Shown here: one piece after another, positions 26,825-36,496 of the stretch | How the letters are laid out: each line of letters begins with the position of its first letter | Numbering within the stretch: position 1 is the stretch's first letter | Assembly: GCA_001770415.1 (NCBI GenBank) | Contig: MEQX01000048.1 | Span: forward strand, 1 to 59,962 | Reading direction: 5' to 3' | Length of the DNA stretch: 59,962 nucleotides | Source of the DNA: Betaproteobacteria bacterium RIFCSPLOWO2_02_FULL_63_19 | GTDB lineage: Bacteria; Pseudomonadota; Gammaproteobacteria; Burkholderiales; SG8-39 | Notes under the pieces: generated by a model | What the model saw: only the letters and a program-made list of their open reading frames with translations | The model's database searches: none | What the model was told of the DNA's origin: nothing | Position numbers and translations under genes: made by a program

Positions 26825-28927
26825 TCACGTTAGGACGAGCCGGGCATCGACGGCGGTTGCGCCATCGCCCTCCGCATAGACGATCAACGGATTGATTTCC
26901 ACCGAGGCGAAGCGATCTCCCTGGTCCGCCGCGAACCGCGCCAGCGCGCGCATCGCTCCCACTATCGCTTTGACATCACGCGCCGGCGTGCCCCGGAAGC
27001 TACCGAGCAACGGCGCTGCCTTCAATTCCGCAAGCATCGACTGTGCCTGGGCGTCGTCGATCGGCAGCAATCTCAAGCTCACGTCGGCGAATACCTCGAT
27101 CCAAATCCCCCCCAAACCTGCCATCAGCGTCAGTCCGAACTGAGCGTCGCGCTGCACGCCGATGCTCATTTCGAGTCCGGGAGCGGCCATGCGCGCGACC
27201 AGCATGCCGGCGACGCGCGCTGCAGGAGCTCGATCAGTAATCTGCCTCTGCACATCGCGCCATGCTTGTCGTAACGCGTTTGCGTCCGCCAGATCCAGCC
27301 GTACGCCGCCTGCCTCTGATTTGTGCGAAATGTCCGGTGATTCAATCTTTAGCGCCACGGGATAGCCGAGGGCTGCCGCGGCCGAAACGGCTTCGTCTTC
27401 GCTTCTTGCCAGCTGCTGAGGGGCGAGTCGAATGCCGTAGCCGGCGAGTGCGTCGCCTATCGCTCCGGCGCCGTGGACTCCAGCTGGAAGGGACAGTGCT
27501 GGCAACGCCCGTGCCACGGGCGCCGGACGAGGAATTTGTGCGGCGCGCTGACATTCGCTGAAGTCCATCAGGTGTCCGATTGCCGCGGTTGCGCGGTCGA
27601 TACCGAAAGCGAACGGAATGTTCGATTCGCTGATGAACGTCTGCGCGTAGGGTGTCATCGAAAACGGAAGATCGAACGCTCCTATCACCGGCTTGTCGGT
27701 GCCGGCGGCGAGCGCCGCGACGGCGGCAGCGCTGCGCCGTCGTACGGGGTTGGGCGCTTCCTTCTCGATATAAAGCAGATCGACGCCCGGATCCTCGATC
27801 ATCGTCTGCGCAAAATCAAGGTACGTTTGCTGGCGCGTCCAGTGATGGCCACAGTCGAGCGGATTCTGGATGCGCAGATCGAGCGGGGCAATCGCTGCCA
27901 GCTTTTCGATCGTCTTCGGCGAGAGAACGGCGAGTTCGACGCCGCGCTCTGCGCATTGATCAAGCAACTGGCTGCGCAGCGAGCCCGAGTAGACGAGCAT
28001 CGCGGCGCGCCGGCCCGCCGGGCGGCGCGCACCGGCCAGCACGCGTACCGACTCGATCAACTGGTCAAGTCCGTCGACAAGCGCGACGCCATATTGTCTG
28101 CAGAGCACTTCCAGCACGCGCTGCGAACCGGCAAGCGCCCCGGTATGGGTCAGCGTCGAGGCTTGTGATCGGTCGCTGCGGCTCACCTTGAGTACTGCGA
28201 CTGGTTTGCCGGCCGAGCGTGCCATGTCGAGGGCGGCACGAAACTTGTCCGGGTATCTGACGCCTTCGATTAATAGCGCGATGGCGCGGGTTTCCGGGTC
28301 ATCGACCAGGAAGCGGACGTAATCGGGCAAATCGGGCCCGCATTCGTTGCCGCAGGAGATGATGTAGGTGAATCCGGCGCCGCGCTCGCCGGCACAGCGC
28401 AGGAACGGCTGCAGCATCGCGCCCGACTGGAACACCACGCCGATGTTTCCAGGGTGCAGCCATTGCATGACCCGCAGCGGATAGGCGATCAGGCCCTCGC
28501 GCACGGAGGCGCTGCCGAGTCCGTTCGGCCCGCACACGAGCAGCCCGGTGCGCCCGATCAATGCGCGCAGCGCACGTTCACGCTCCTTGCCCGCGTGGTC
28601 GGATTCGCCCCAGCCGATCGAATAGAGCGTCGCGCTCTTGACGCCTGCGGCTGTCGCTTCTTCCAACGCCGGGAGTACGCGTTCCGCGCCAAGCAATACG
28701 AGCAGATGCTCGGGGATCTGGGGCAAGTCCCCGATGCTTGGAGAGCAGCGCATGTCGCCGATCTTTTCGTATCCCGGGTTGACGAGCCAAAGCGGGCCGC
28801 GATACTTCGCCTGCGTGAACTGCTCGATGAAGATAGGCAGCCACGGTGAGGATGGAGACGCACCCAGTATCGCAACCGACTTCGCTTTCAGCATCGGAGC
28901 GGGATCGCGCCACAGGGATTTCGTCAT
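26825..28927 (-). CDS. Acyl-CoA synthetase, NDP-forming (fused alpha-beta, ATP-grasp)
   Basis: The protein (about 700 residues) is a fused ADP-forming acyl-CoA ligase. It has a CoA-binding domain (AKSVAILGASP near residue 20), a succinyl-CoA-ligase-like domain with the phospho-His H261 in LTHTGALAGS, and an ATP-grasp domain from about residue 500 (PVALKIESPDISHKSEAGGVRLDL). The reaction joins an organic acid to CoA with ATP giving ADP and phosphate. I chose the ATG at 28927 since MTKSLWRDPAPML leads directly into the family fold; an ATG at 28984 adds 19 residues with no ribosome site. It heads the two dehydrogenase genes and probably activates the substrate of this cluster. Confidence 0.85.
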   Translation of the reverse strand: MTKSLWRDPAPMLKAKSVAILGASPSSPWLPIFIEQFTQAKYRGPLWLVNPGYEKIGDMRCSPSIGDLPQIPEHLLVLLGAERVLPALEEATAAGVKSATLYSIGWGESDHAGKERERALRALIGRTGLLVCGPNGLGSASVREGLIAYPLRVMQWLHPGNIGVVFQSGAMLQPFLRCAGERGAGFTYIISCGNECGPDLPDYVRFLVDDPETRAIALLIEGVRYPDKFRAALDMARSAGKPVAVLKVSRSDRSQASTLTHTGALAGSQRVLEVLCRQYGVALVDGLDQLIESVRVLAGARRPAGRRAAMLVYSGSLRSQLLDQCAERGVELAVLSPKTIEKLAAIAPLDLRIQNPLDCGHHWTRQQTYLDFAQTMIEDPGVDLLYIEKEAPNPVRRRSAAAVAALAAGTDKPVIGAFDLPFSMTPYAQTFISESNIPFAFGIDRATAAIGHLMDFSECQRAAQIPRPAPVARALPALSLPAGVHGAGAIGDALAGYGIRLAPQQLARSEDEAVSAAAALGYPVALKIESPDISHKSEAGGVRLDLADANALRQAWRDVQRQITDRAPAARVAGMLVARMAAPGLEMSIGVQRDAQFGLTLMAGLGGIWIEVFADVSLRLLPIDDAQAQSMLAELKAAPLLGSFRGTPARDVKAIVGAMRALARFAADQGDRFASVEINPLIVYAEGDGATAVDARLVLT

Positions 28928-29128
28928 GCTCGTATTATCGTTCAAGACGTCGCGTGCGGCATCTAGTAGCTCAGCGCATCGCACGCCGCGAAATATGATC
29001 TGACGGCTTGCAATTTATCGGGATATCGGGTGTCTGGGACAGGTCTGGTCTTGTACGTCCGTTGCCCGCGGCCCGGTCCCAATCAACATCAGCGCAGGCC
29101 AACTTTCCCGCGCAACTTCTGGCGCAGG

Positions 29129-29158
29129 GGCACCGCCGATTGCGGAGTCGGCGGTGCC
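29129..29158. other. Perfect 11-bp-stem hairpin downstream of the trpB2-type gene
   Basis: The sequence ggcaccgccga (29129-29139) pairs with tcggcggtgcc (29148-29158) across an 8-base loop. It lies 60-90 bp after the trpB2-type stop and before the acyl-CoA ligase gene, all on the minus strand. No T-run follows in the direction of transcription, so it is not a classical terminator, but it may mark the transcript end and separate core from catabolic genes. Confidence 0.45.
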
Positions 29159-29219
29159 TTTCAATGTCATCAGAAGGCGGCGCCTGCCATGTTCGTCGAC
29201 AGAAGGTCGGGCGCGCGAC

Positions 29220-30590
29220 TCACGCCGGTTCCGCCACAGAGGGTAGGCCGGCGAGCGCCATCGCCAGTTCTGACTCGTCATAGCTCTGGTCGGTCAGTTT
29301 CCCTGCAAAGTAGTCCGTGTAGGCCTGCATATCGAAGTGGCCATGACCGCACAGGTTAAACAGTATGGTGCGCGTCTTGCCTTCTGCCTTGCACTTCAAT
29401 GCCTCGTCGATGGCGCCTTTGACCGCGTGGTTCGCTTCCGGCGCCGGAACGATGCCTTCTGCGCGCGCGAACCGCACGCCCGCTTCGAAGCACTGGATCT
29501 GGTGGTAGGAGACCGCGTCGATCAGTCCCAGTTCCTTGATGTGGGACACCATGGGCGCCATGCCATGGTAGCGAAGGCCACCGGCATGGAATCCGGGCGG
29601 CGTGAATGTCGAACCCAGCGTGTGCATCTTCACGAGCGGAGTGAGATGGCCGGTGTCGCCGAAGTCGTAAGCGTATTTGCCGCGCGTGAGACTGGGGCAG
29701 GCGGCCGGCTCGACCGCGACGATGCGCACCTTCTTCCCGCCGCGCAATTGCGCACCGAGGAACGGGAAGGCGATGCCGGCAAAATTGGAACCGCCTCCGG
29801 TGCAGCCGACGATCATATCCGGATAATCGCCTGCCATTTCAAGCTGCGCCATCGCCTCCTGACCGACAACGGTTTGGTGCAGCAGAACGTGGTTGAGCAC
29901 CGAGCCGAGCGAATACTTGGTGTCGTCGCTCTGCGCGGCCACCTCCACCGCTTCGGAGATGGCGATTCCGAGGCTGCCCGGATGGTCCGCGCGCTGCGCG
30001 AGGATCGCTTTGCCGGACTGAGTTTGGTTCGATGGCGAGGCGATGCAGCGCGCGCCGTAGGTTTCCATCAGCGCGCGTCGATAGGGCTTCTGGTCATACG
30101 ACACCTTTACCATGAACACCTGCACGTCGAGCCCGAAGAGGGCACCCGCGAAGGCAAGGGCCGAACCCCACTGACCGGCGCCGGTTTCGGTGGAAAGTTT
30201 CTTGACGCCCTCCTGTTTGTTGTAGAACGCCTGCGCCACCGCCGTGTTCGGTTTGTGGCTGCCGGCGGGCGAGACGCCTTCGTACTTGTAATAGATCTTG
30301 GCCGGAGTCTGCAGGGCCTTCTCGAGGCGCCGCGCGCGGAACAACGGCGAGGGACGCCACTGCCGGTAGACTTCGCGTACTGGCTCCGGGATTTCAATCT
30401 CCCGCTCCGTCGATACCTCCTGCATGATCAGCGCCATCGGGAACAGCGGCGCGAGATCGCCGGGTCCGATGGGCTGCCCCGTGCCCGGATGCAATACCGG
30501 CGGCAACGGCTTGGGCAGGTCGGCCGCGAGGTTGTACCAGGTCTTGGGTAAGCGGGATTCATCGAGAAGGTACTTGACGGTTTCGGCCAT
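29220..30590 (-). CDS. TrpB2-type tryptophan synthase beta-like PLP enzyme
   Basis: The protein (about 456 residues) belongs to the longer TrpB2 class, with the PLP lysine K113 in [15 protein letters not shown], the [13 protein letters not shown] segment, the phosphate-binding [11 protein letters not shown] and the closing [12 protein letters not shown]. TrpB normally condenses serine with indole; TrpB2 lacks the TrpA-contact features and often acts without TrpA. No trpA or other trp genes are nearby. I chose the ATG at 30590 (CGGAG upstream, start [11 protein letters not shown]); the frame is open to 30695 but the extra residues look non-coding. It follows serB on the same strand, raising the possibility of a serine-linked role. 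Confidence 0.9.
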   Translation of the reverse strand: MAETVKYLLDESRLPKTWYNLAADLPKPLPPVLHPGTGQPIGPGDLAPLFPMALIMQEVSTEREIEIPEPVREVYRQWRPSPLFRARRLEKALQTPAKIYYKYEGVSPAGSHKPNTAVAQAFYNKQEGVKKLSTETGAGQWGSALAFAGALFGLDVQVFMVKVSYDQKPYRRALMETYGARCIASPSNQTQSGKAILAQRADHPGSLGIAISEAVEVAAQSDDTKYSLGSVLNHVLLHQTVVGQEAMAQLEMAGDYPDMIVGCTGGGSNFAGIAFPFLGAQLRGGKKVRIVAVEPAACPSLTRGKYAYDFGDTGHLTPLVKMHTLGSTFTPPGFHAGGLRYHGMAPMVSHIKELGLIDAVSYHQIQCFEAGVRFARAEGIVPAPEANHAVKGAIDEALKCKAEGKTRTILFNLCGHGHFDMQAYTDYFAGKLTDQSYDESELAMALAGLPSVAEPA

Positions 30591-30728
30591 GATGTCAGGT
30601 CTCCGAGTAGGGTGAGAAGGAAAATTCAGGGCGTCAGTGTGAACGAAGAATCGACAAAGCGCAAAAAGCGCGATTCGAATCGCAAATCGCGCCACTCGGC
30701 GCCACGCGCTCGGGTCATGTTTCGGTTC

Positions 30729-31565
30729 TCATAGGTAGAGATTCAGCAGCCCGTCAAGGCCGGCGTGGTTGAAGCTGTAGGTCGCATGCGCCTGGACGAT
30801 CTGTTTGGCCCGGTAGGCGATCGAAACGCCGGCCGCCGCCAACATCTCGATGTCATTTGCGCCATCACCGAGCGCGATCACCTGCTGCGGCGCCAGTCCC
30901 AATTCGGCGCGCAGCGCCAGGAGTTTTTGCGCCTTGCCCGGCGCATCGAGCAAGTCGCCAACCATCCTCCCGGTGAGTCTCCCGTCTTTGATCTCCGGCT
31001 CATTTGCGAAAGCATAATCCAATCCGAGCCGCAGGCGCAGCCGGCCGGTGAAATAGGTGAATCCACCCGAGATCAGCGCCGTCTTCAGACCCAGGGTTTT
31101 CACTCTGCCGATCATGCGTTGCGCACCGGCCGCCAGCTGCAGGCGTTGCTCGTAGACGTGGCGCAGCGACGACGCATCCAGACCGGCGAGCAGCGCCACC
31201 CGCCGCGTCAGGCTTTCGGCGAAGTTGATGTCCCCGCGCATGGCGCTGCGCGTGATTTCGGCGACGGCGGTCTTGATCCCCGCCATGTCGGCAAGTTCGT
31301 CGATGCACTCGATGGTGATGAGCGTCGAGTCCATGTCCATCGCAATCAGACCGAAGTCGGCAAGGCGCGCCCGCGATGGAACGAACGCGTAATCGAGATT
31401 CAGTGCGGCGCACGCAGCGGCTATATCTGCGCCGCGTTCTACATCGGACAAACGAGCCGCGTCCGGCCCCAACCTGAGGCGCCTGGAAGCTCCGCACAGT
31501 CGCGCCAGAGCCTCGATCTGGGCATCGTCGACATGCAGCCCTTGGATGACGAGATCGAACTGCAT
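30729..31565 (-). CDS. serB: Phosphoserine phosphatase SerB
   Basis: The 278-residue HAD-family enzyme releases serine from phosphoserine in the last step of serine synthesis. The nucleophile D77 and acid D79 are in IAMDMDSTLI, followed by ISGGFTYF and the metal-binding IALGDGANDIEMLAAAG. A short N-terminal extension of about 70 residues resembles a partial ACT-like domain. The gene starts 11 bp after the mfd stop on the same strand, so it is probably cotranscribed with mfd. Confidence 0.93.
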   Translation of the reverse strand: MQFDLVIQGLHVDDAQIEALARLCGASRRLRLGPDAARLSDVERGADIAAACAALNLDYAFVPSRARLADFGLIAMDMDSTLITIECIDELADMAGIKTAVAEITRSAMRGDINFAESLTRRVALLAGLDASSLRHVYEQRLQLAAGAQRMIGRVKTLGLKTALISGGFTYFTGRLRLRLGLDYAFANEPEIKDGRLTGRMVGDLLDAPGKAQKLLALRAELGLAPQQVIALGDGANDIEMLAAAGVSIAYRAKQIVQAHATYSFNHAGLDGLLNLYL

Positions 31566-31576
31566 AGGTCAGTTTG

Positions 31577-34500
31577 TTACGCGCAATCCCGAAATGCGCA
31601 GGTTGATGCCTGCCTGAGCATGTTGATCACCTCCCGCACCGCTCGTACACGCTCGGTGAGATCTGAGGTTACTCGCGCGACGTGGAGCCGGTTTTGCCCC
31701 GTCAGGCGCCAGCCGGGCTGGGCCTGGACCAGTCGTATGACTTTGCCGGCATCGAGCGGCGGGTCGGACACGAACTGCAGTTGGATTGTTTCGGAGGTCA
31801 CATCCAGGCGTGCCACGCCGAGCGGCTTGCCAATCGCGCGCAACCGGTGCGACTCGATGAGCGCCCGAGTTTCGCGCGGAATATCGCCGAATCGGTCCAC
31901 TAGTTCCTCCTGCATCGCCTCCAGTTGCGCGAGCGTCTCGCAGTTCGCCATGCGCTTGTAAATAACCAGCCGCTCGTGCACGTCGGCACAATACGGTGCG
32001 GGCAGTAGCGCGGGCAGGTGCAAGTTGATTTCCGTCGCAACCTCGAAAGGTTGCGAAAGATCCGGTTCACGGCCGGATTTCAACGACCGGACTGCGTGAT
32101 TGAGCATGTCGGCGTACAAATTGAAACCGACCTCCTGCATGTCGCCGCTCTGAGATTCGCCGAGCACTTCGCCGGCTCCGCGGATTTCAAGGTCATGCAT
32201 GGCGAGGTAGAACCCGGAACCGAGTTCCTCCATCATCTGGATCGCCTGCAGGCGCTTCTTTGCCGCGGGCGAAAGCGCTTCCTCGCCTGGTGTGAGCAGA
32301 TAGGCGTAGGCCTGATGATGCGAGCGTCCGACCCGGCCTCGAAGCTGGTGCAATTGCGCAAGACCGAACTTGTCGGCACGATTGATGATGATGGTGTTCG
32401 CGGTCGGAATATCGATGCCGGACTCGATGATGGTTGAGCAAAGAAGCAGGTTCGAGCGCTGCTGGACGAACTCGCGCATGACGCGTTCCAGATCGCGCTC
32501 GCCCATCTGTCCGTGCGCGACGGCCACACGAGCTTCCGGCAGAAGCTTTTCCAGCCGATCGCGCTGCATCTGTATCGAACTAACGTCGTTGTGCAGAAAA
32601 TAGATCTGCCCCCCGCGTTTCAACTCCCGCAGGCACGCCTCGCGGATAATCCCCGACGAGTAGGTCGCGACGAAAGTCTTGATCGCCAGGCGCCGCTCCG
32701 GCGCGGTGGCGATCACCGATATGTCCCTCAGCCCCTCCAGCGACATCGCAAGCGTGCGCGGAATCGGTGTCGCAGTGAGCGTAAGGACATCGACTTCCGC
32801 GCGCAGCGCCTTCAACGCTTCTTTTTGACGCACACCGAACCGGTGCTCCTCGTCGACGATGACCAGCCCGAGCCTCGCGAACTTAACGTCTCGGGAAAGC
32901 AGTTTGTGCGTTCCGATGGCAATGTCGATGCTGCCGATCGAGAGACCTCTTAATGCCGCGTCGGTTTCCCTGGAAGTACGGAAGCGCGACAGTTCCGTGA
33001 TCTTGAGCGGCCAGTCGGCGAACCGGTCCGAGAAGGTCTGGAAATGCTGCTCGGCCAGCAGCGTCGTGGGGGTGAGCACCGCCACCTGCATGCCGTCCGC
33101 CGCCGCGACGAAGGCGGCGCGCAGGGCCACTTCGGTTTTCCCGAAGCCGACGTCGCCGCAGATAAGCCGATCCATGGGCTTACCGGTACGCATATCCTCG
33201 ATCACGGCGTCTATCGCTGCGGCCTGGTCGGCCGTTTCAGCGAATCCGAAACCTTCGGCAAACGCCTCTACATCGTGTTGGCTCACGGTGAAAGAGCGTC
33301 CTTGCCGGGAAGCGCGCCGGGCATAGAGGTGCAGGAGTTCTGCGGCGGTGTCGCGCACCGCTCGCGCTGCGCGCGTCTTGGCCTTGTCCCATGCGTCTCC
33401 GCCGAGCTTGTGCAGCGGTGCGGCCTCCGGCGGTCCGCCCGCGTAGCGGCTGATCAGATGCAGCTGTGCCACGGGAACATACAGCTTGTCGGCGTCCGCG
33501 TACTCAATTAGCAAGAACTCGGCTTCCCCTTCGCTGGAGTCCAGACTGACAAGGCCCCGGTAGCGGCCTATTCCATGCTGTGCGTGCACGACCGGATCGC
33601 CAGCCCGCAGTTCGGACAGGTCGCGCAGCATGCCTTCGACGGACGTCTGGCGCGATCGATCGCGTCCTTCGCGGACCGTCGCTGTACCGGCATAGAGTTC
33701 GGATTCGGTGACGAACGCCACGCTCTCCTGATCCAGTACGAAACCATTGCGCAGCGGGCCGACGGCAAGACACAGCCGTGCGGTCGTAGCAAGAAACTCC
33801 GCGTAACTCCCGCAGAGCTGCGCCTTCAAGTCGTACTCACCCAGATACTGGGTGAGCGTTTCGCGACGTCCAGGGGTTTCGGCGACCAGCAACGTACGCT
33901 CGGTTCGGCCGGAAAGAAATATCTTCAGCCGGTGCAGTGGGTCGGGCGCGCGACGCTCGACTGCCACGTCGGGCAGGGAAGCGGCAGAAAGACGGTCATG
34001 CCTGATATCAGCGTTGCCGGTACCGGTTCCAGCTTCGATGTCGGCTCTAGCGAATGCACGCGCCGCGATGAACAGCTCTTCGGTGGTGAGAAATAATGCC
34101 CCGGGCCGCAGCAGGGGACGCGTTCGGTCTCCGCGCAGCAGTTGGTAGCGCGCTTGCGTTTCGCGCCAGAAATCCGTGAGGGCGGCATGGATGCCGCCGT
34201 GCATGCACAGCCTCGTATCGGCGTCCAGATAGTCGAACAGTGTTGCGGTTTCATCGAAGAACAGCGGCAGGTAGTACTCGATTCCGGCTGGTGCTACACC
34301 ATTGCTCACATCCTTGTAAATGGCACACTTGGATGGATCGCCTTCGAAGGTTTCGCGGAAGCGCGCGCGAAAGCCGTTTCGTCCCGCATCGTCCATTGGG
34401 AACTCGCGCGCCGGCAACAGGCGCACGTCGCTGACCTTATAGATCGTCCGTTGGGTGTCCACGTCAAAGGCGCGGATCGATTCGATGATCTCGTCTTCGA

Positions 34501-35077
34501 GATCGATCCTGTAGGGCAGCGCGCTGCCCATTGGAAACAAGTCAATCAACCCGCCACGCACGCAATATTCGCCGGGCGCAACGACTTGGGTCACGTGTTG
34601 ATAGCTGGCCAGCGTAAGCTGTTCGCGCAGCGCGGCGAGCTTCAGCCGTCCACCCTGTGCGAGAAAGAACGTATGGGCGGCAAGGTAGTGCGGTGGAGGC
34701 AGGCGGTACAGTGCGGTGGCTGCGGGGACGATTACCACATCGAATTCGCGCCGCTGCAACTGATACAGTGTTGCGAGACGTTCGGAGATCAGGTCATGGT
34801 GCGGCGAAAATCCGTCGTATGGAAGCGTTTCCCAATCCGGAAACTGCATCACTTTGAGGGACGGCGCGAACCAGGCTACCTCCTCGCAAAGTCTCTGGGC
34901 ATCGGTGGCCTGCGCGCAGATCACCGCGACGGGTCTCGTTTCTCGGTCGGCCGCGGCGAGGCGGGCGAGTGCCAGCGCGTCGCTCGAGCCGCAAAGCTGC
35001 GACACACGCGCTTTGGTGCCTGAATCGGAAATGTTCGCTTCGCTCACCGCCGGAACGCCTGCGTTATCGACTCGCAA
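31577..35077 (-). CDS. mfd: Transcription-repair coupling factor Mfd
   Basis: The 1166-residue helicase removes stalled RNA polymerase and recruits UvrA. The order of domains is standard: UvrB-like N-terminus (QFPDWETLPYDGFSPHHDLISER), RNA-polymerase-interacting CarD-like domain (DPVVHAQHGIGRYRGL), then the RecG-like motor with Walker A GDVGFGKTEVALRAAF, DEEH box and the TRG motif region RGRVGRS, and the C-terminal autoinhibitory domain. The annotated start is TTG at 35077; a GTG at 35047 is an alternative. A small hairpin plus T-run lies just before the TTG, which slightly favours the inner start. Confidence 0.94.
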   Translation of the reverse strand: MRVDNAGVPAVSEANISDSGTKARVSQLCGSSDALALARLAAADRETRPVAVICAQATDAQRLCEEVAWFAPSLKVMQFPDWETLPYDGFSPHHDLISERLATLYQLQRREFDVVIVPAATALYRLPPPHYLAAHTFFLAQGGRLKLAALREQLTLASYQHVTQVVAPGEYCVRGGLIDLFPMGSALPYRIDLEDEIIESIRAFDVDTQRTIYKVSDVRLLPAREFPMDDAGRNGFRARFRETFEGDPSKCAIYKDVSNGVAPAGIEYYLPLFFDETATLFDYLDADTRLCMHGGIHAALTDFWRETQARYQLLRGDRTRPLLRPGALFLTTEELFIAARAFARADIEAGTGTGNADIRHDRLSAASLPDVAVERRAPDPLHRLKIFLSGRTERTLLVAETPGRRETLTQYLGEYDLKAQLCGSYAEFLATTARLCLAVGPLRNGFVLDQESVAFVTESELYAGTATVREGRDRSRQTSVEGMLRDLSELRAGDPVVHAQHGIGRYRGLVSLDSSEGEAEFLLIEYADADKLYVPVAQLHLISRYAGGPPEAAPLHKLGGDAWDKAKTRAARAVRDTAAELLHLYARRASRQGRSFTVSQHDVEAFAEGFGFAETADQAAAIDAVIEDMRTGKPMDRLICGDVGFGKTEVALRAAFVAAADGMQVAVLTPTTLLAEQHFQTFSDRFADWPLKITELSRFRTSRETDAALRGLSIGSIDIAIGTHKLLSRDVKFARLGLVIVDEEHRFGVRQKEALKALRAEVDVLTLTATPIPRTLAMSLEGLRDISVIATAPERRLAIKTFVATYSSGIIREACLRELKRGGQIYFLHNDVSSIQMQRDRLEKLLPEARVAVAHGQMGERDLERVMREFVQQRSNLLLCSTIIESGIDIPTANTIIINRADKFGLAQLHQLRGRVGRSHHQAYAYLLTPGEEALSPAAKKRLQAIQMMEELGSGFYLAMHDLEIRGAGEVLGESQSGDMQEVGFNLYADMLNHAVRSLKSGREPDLSQPFEVATEINLHLPALLPAPYCADVHERLVIYKRMANCETLAQLEAMQEELVDRFGDIPRETRALIESHRLRAIGKPLGVARLDVTSETIQLQFVSDPPLDAGKVIRLVQAQPGWRLTGQNRLHVARVTSDLTERVRAVREVINMLRQASTCAFRDCA

Positions 35078-35082
35078 ATAGC

Positions 35083-35102
35083 AAAAACCCGCTTTCGGGG
35101 CC
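35083..35102 (-). terminator. Weak terminator-like hairpin directly upstream of mfd start
   Basis: Read on the minus strand, CCCG-AAAG-CGGG is followed by TTTTT, ending five bases before the TTG taken as the mfd start. The stem is only four pairs, so it may be fortuitous, but the position would suit attenuation of mfd or be the end of an upstream transcript. Confidence 0.25.
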
Positions 35103-35198
35103 TTCGGCTGATTTCGTCACAGAATTCAGCCCCCGGACCGAGCGCGGGAAACCGTATAATTATATCGTCTAGAGCCTTCGGATTCCGGTGAAAATTCA

Positions 35199-35912
35199 GT
35201 GACATCGCGCTACTTTGGCCTCATCGCTGCCGGCGGTGCGGGGACGCGTTTCGGCGCCACCGGGCCGGGCCCGTTCCGGCAGCCCAAACAGTATCAGTCG
35301 CTTGCCGGCAGGCCGATGCTTTATCACGCGGCGTGCAGTCTGCTTGCCGATCGTCGGATCGAGGTCGTCTTTGTGGTGCTCGCCCCCGACGACACCGGGT
35401 TTCGGACTTACGACTGGACCGAATTTGGAGATCGGATCGCGCCGCTGTACTGCGGCGGGCCGAACCGTCACGACAGCGTGCGCAACGGACTGATCGCGGC
35501 ATCGAGCGCGGTCGACCCGGAAGACTGGATATTGGTGCACGACGCGGCACGCCCGTGCCTGGGCCGCGAGGAACTGCGGCAACTTATCGATGCATTGGCG
35601 CAGGATGAGACGGGCGGGATACTCGCAGTTCGTGTATCCGACACGATCAAGCGGGCCGACCGCGAGCAACGTATTCTCGCTACCGAGGACCGCGACGGGC
35701 TGTGGCAGGCGCAGACGCCGCAGATGTTCCGGCATGGGGTGCTGTTGCAGGCACTCGAGCAGAGTTCTAATATGACCGATGAGGCATCCGCGGTCGAGGG
35801 ATTGGGACTGCGGCCGAGACTGGTTGAGGGCCGAATTACCAATCTTAAGGTCACTTATGCCGAAGATCTCGATCTGGCGGAGCTGATACTTCGCGGCAGA
35901 GGGACCCAGTAG
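35199..35912 (+). CDS. ispD: 2-C-methyl-D-erythritol 4-phosphate cytidylyltransferase IspD
   Basis: The 237-residue enzyme adds CMP to methylerythritol phosphate in the MEP isoprenoid pathway. The nucleotide-binding loop AAGGAGTRFG, the PKQYQSL segment and the HDAARP motif are present. The start is GTG at 35199; a TATAAT hexamer at 35155-35160 could be its -10 element, though no convincing -35 is seen. The family's glycine-rich loop is followed by an unusually long GATGPGPFRQ insert before the lysine. ispF follows after 24-63 bp, and mfd is divergent. Confidence 0.93.
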   Translation: MTSRYFGLIAAGGAGTRFGATGPGPFRQPKQYQSLAGRPMLYHAACSLLADRRIEVVFVVLAPDDTGFRTYDWTEFGDRIAPLYCGGPNRHDSVRNGLIAASSAVDPEDWILVHDAARPCLGREELRQLIDALAQDETGGILAVRVSDTIKRADREQRILATEDRDGLWQAQTPQMFRHGVLLQALEQSSNMTDEASAVEGLGLRPRLVEGRITNLKVTYAEDLDLAELILRGRGTQ

Positions 35913-35975
35913 GCCGGAAATGCTCTGCGGGTTGGTTTGGCGCAAGTGCGTACGGATGCTAGGAATGGAACGTCG

Positions 35976-36479
35976 GTGAGGGTCGGTCAGGGATTTGACG
36001 TGCATGCGCTGGTAGCCGGTCGCAAGCTCGTCATCGGTGGCGTTGCGATCCCGTTCGATCGGGGACTCGAAGGCCATTCCGACGCCGACGTGTTGTTGCA
36101 TGCGGTCACCGACGCGGTTCTTGGGGCTGCAGGGCTCGGGGACATCGGCCGGCACTTTCCGGATATGGATTCGCGCTATCGCGATGCGGACAGCCGTTTG
36201 TTGCTTCGAGCGACTGCGCGAATGGTGCGTGATGCAGGGTGGGTGGTGGTCAATGTTGATGCGACCGTGATCGCGCAGGCGCCGAGAATGATGCCTCACA
36301 TCGCGGCGATGGTGGATAACATCGCTGCAGACCTCGGGCTCGCGGCCACGCACGTGAACGTCAAAGCGAAGACCACCGAGGGACTAGGATTCGCGGGTCG
36401 CGGCGAAGGAATCGCCGCCGAAGCCATCGTTCTGCTCAATTTTGCACCGGCCGAGGCGGCGACGCCGGACGTCCCATAA
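35976..36479 (+). CDS. ispF: 2-C-methyl-D-erythritol 2,4-cyclodiphosphate synthase IspF
   Basis: The protein (about 167 residues) forms the cyclic diphosphate of the MEP pathway. The zinc ligands lie in GQGFDVHAL and [17 protein letters not shown], and the [13 protein letters not shown] segment matches the family. I chose GTG at 35976, giving an N-terminus [10 protein letters not shown] like other IspF proteins; a TTG at 35937 would add 13 residues. It forms the usual ispD-ispF pair. Confidence 0.93.
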   Translation: MRVGQGFDVHALVAGRKLVIGGVAIPFDRGLEGHSDADVLLHAVTDAVLGAAGLGDIGRHFPDMDSRYRDADSRLLLRATARMVRDAGWVVVNVDATVIAQAPRMMPHIAAMVDNIAADLGLAATHVNVKAKTTEGLGFAGRGEGIAAEAIVLLNFAPAEAATPDVP

Positions 36480-36496
36480 ATACGAAGCCACTAAGA

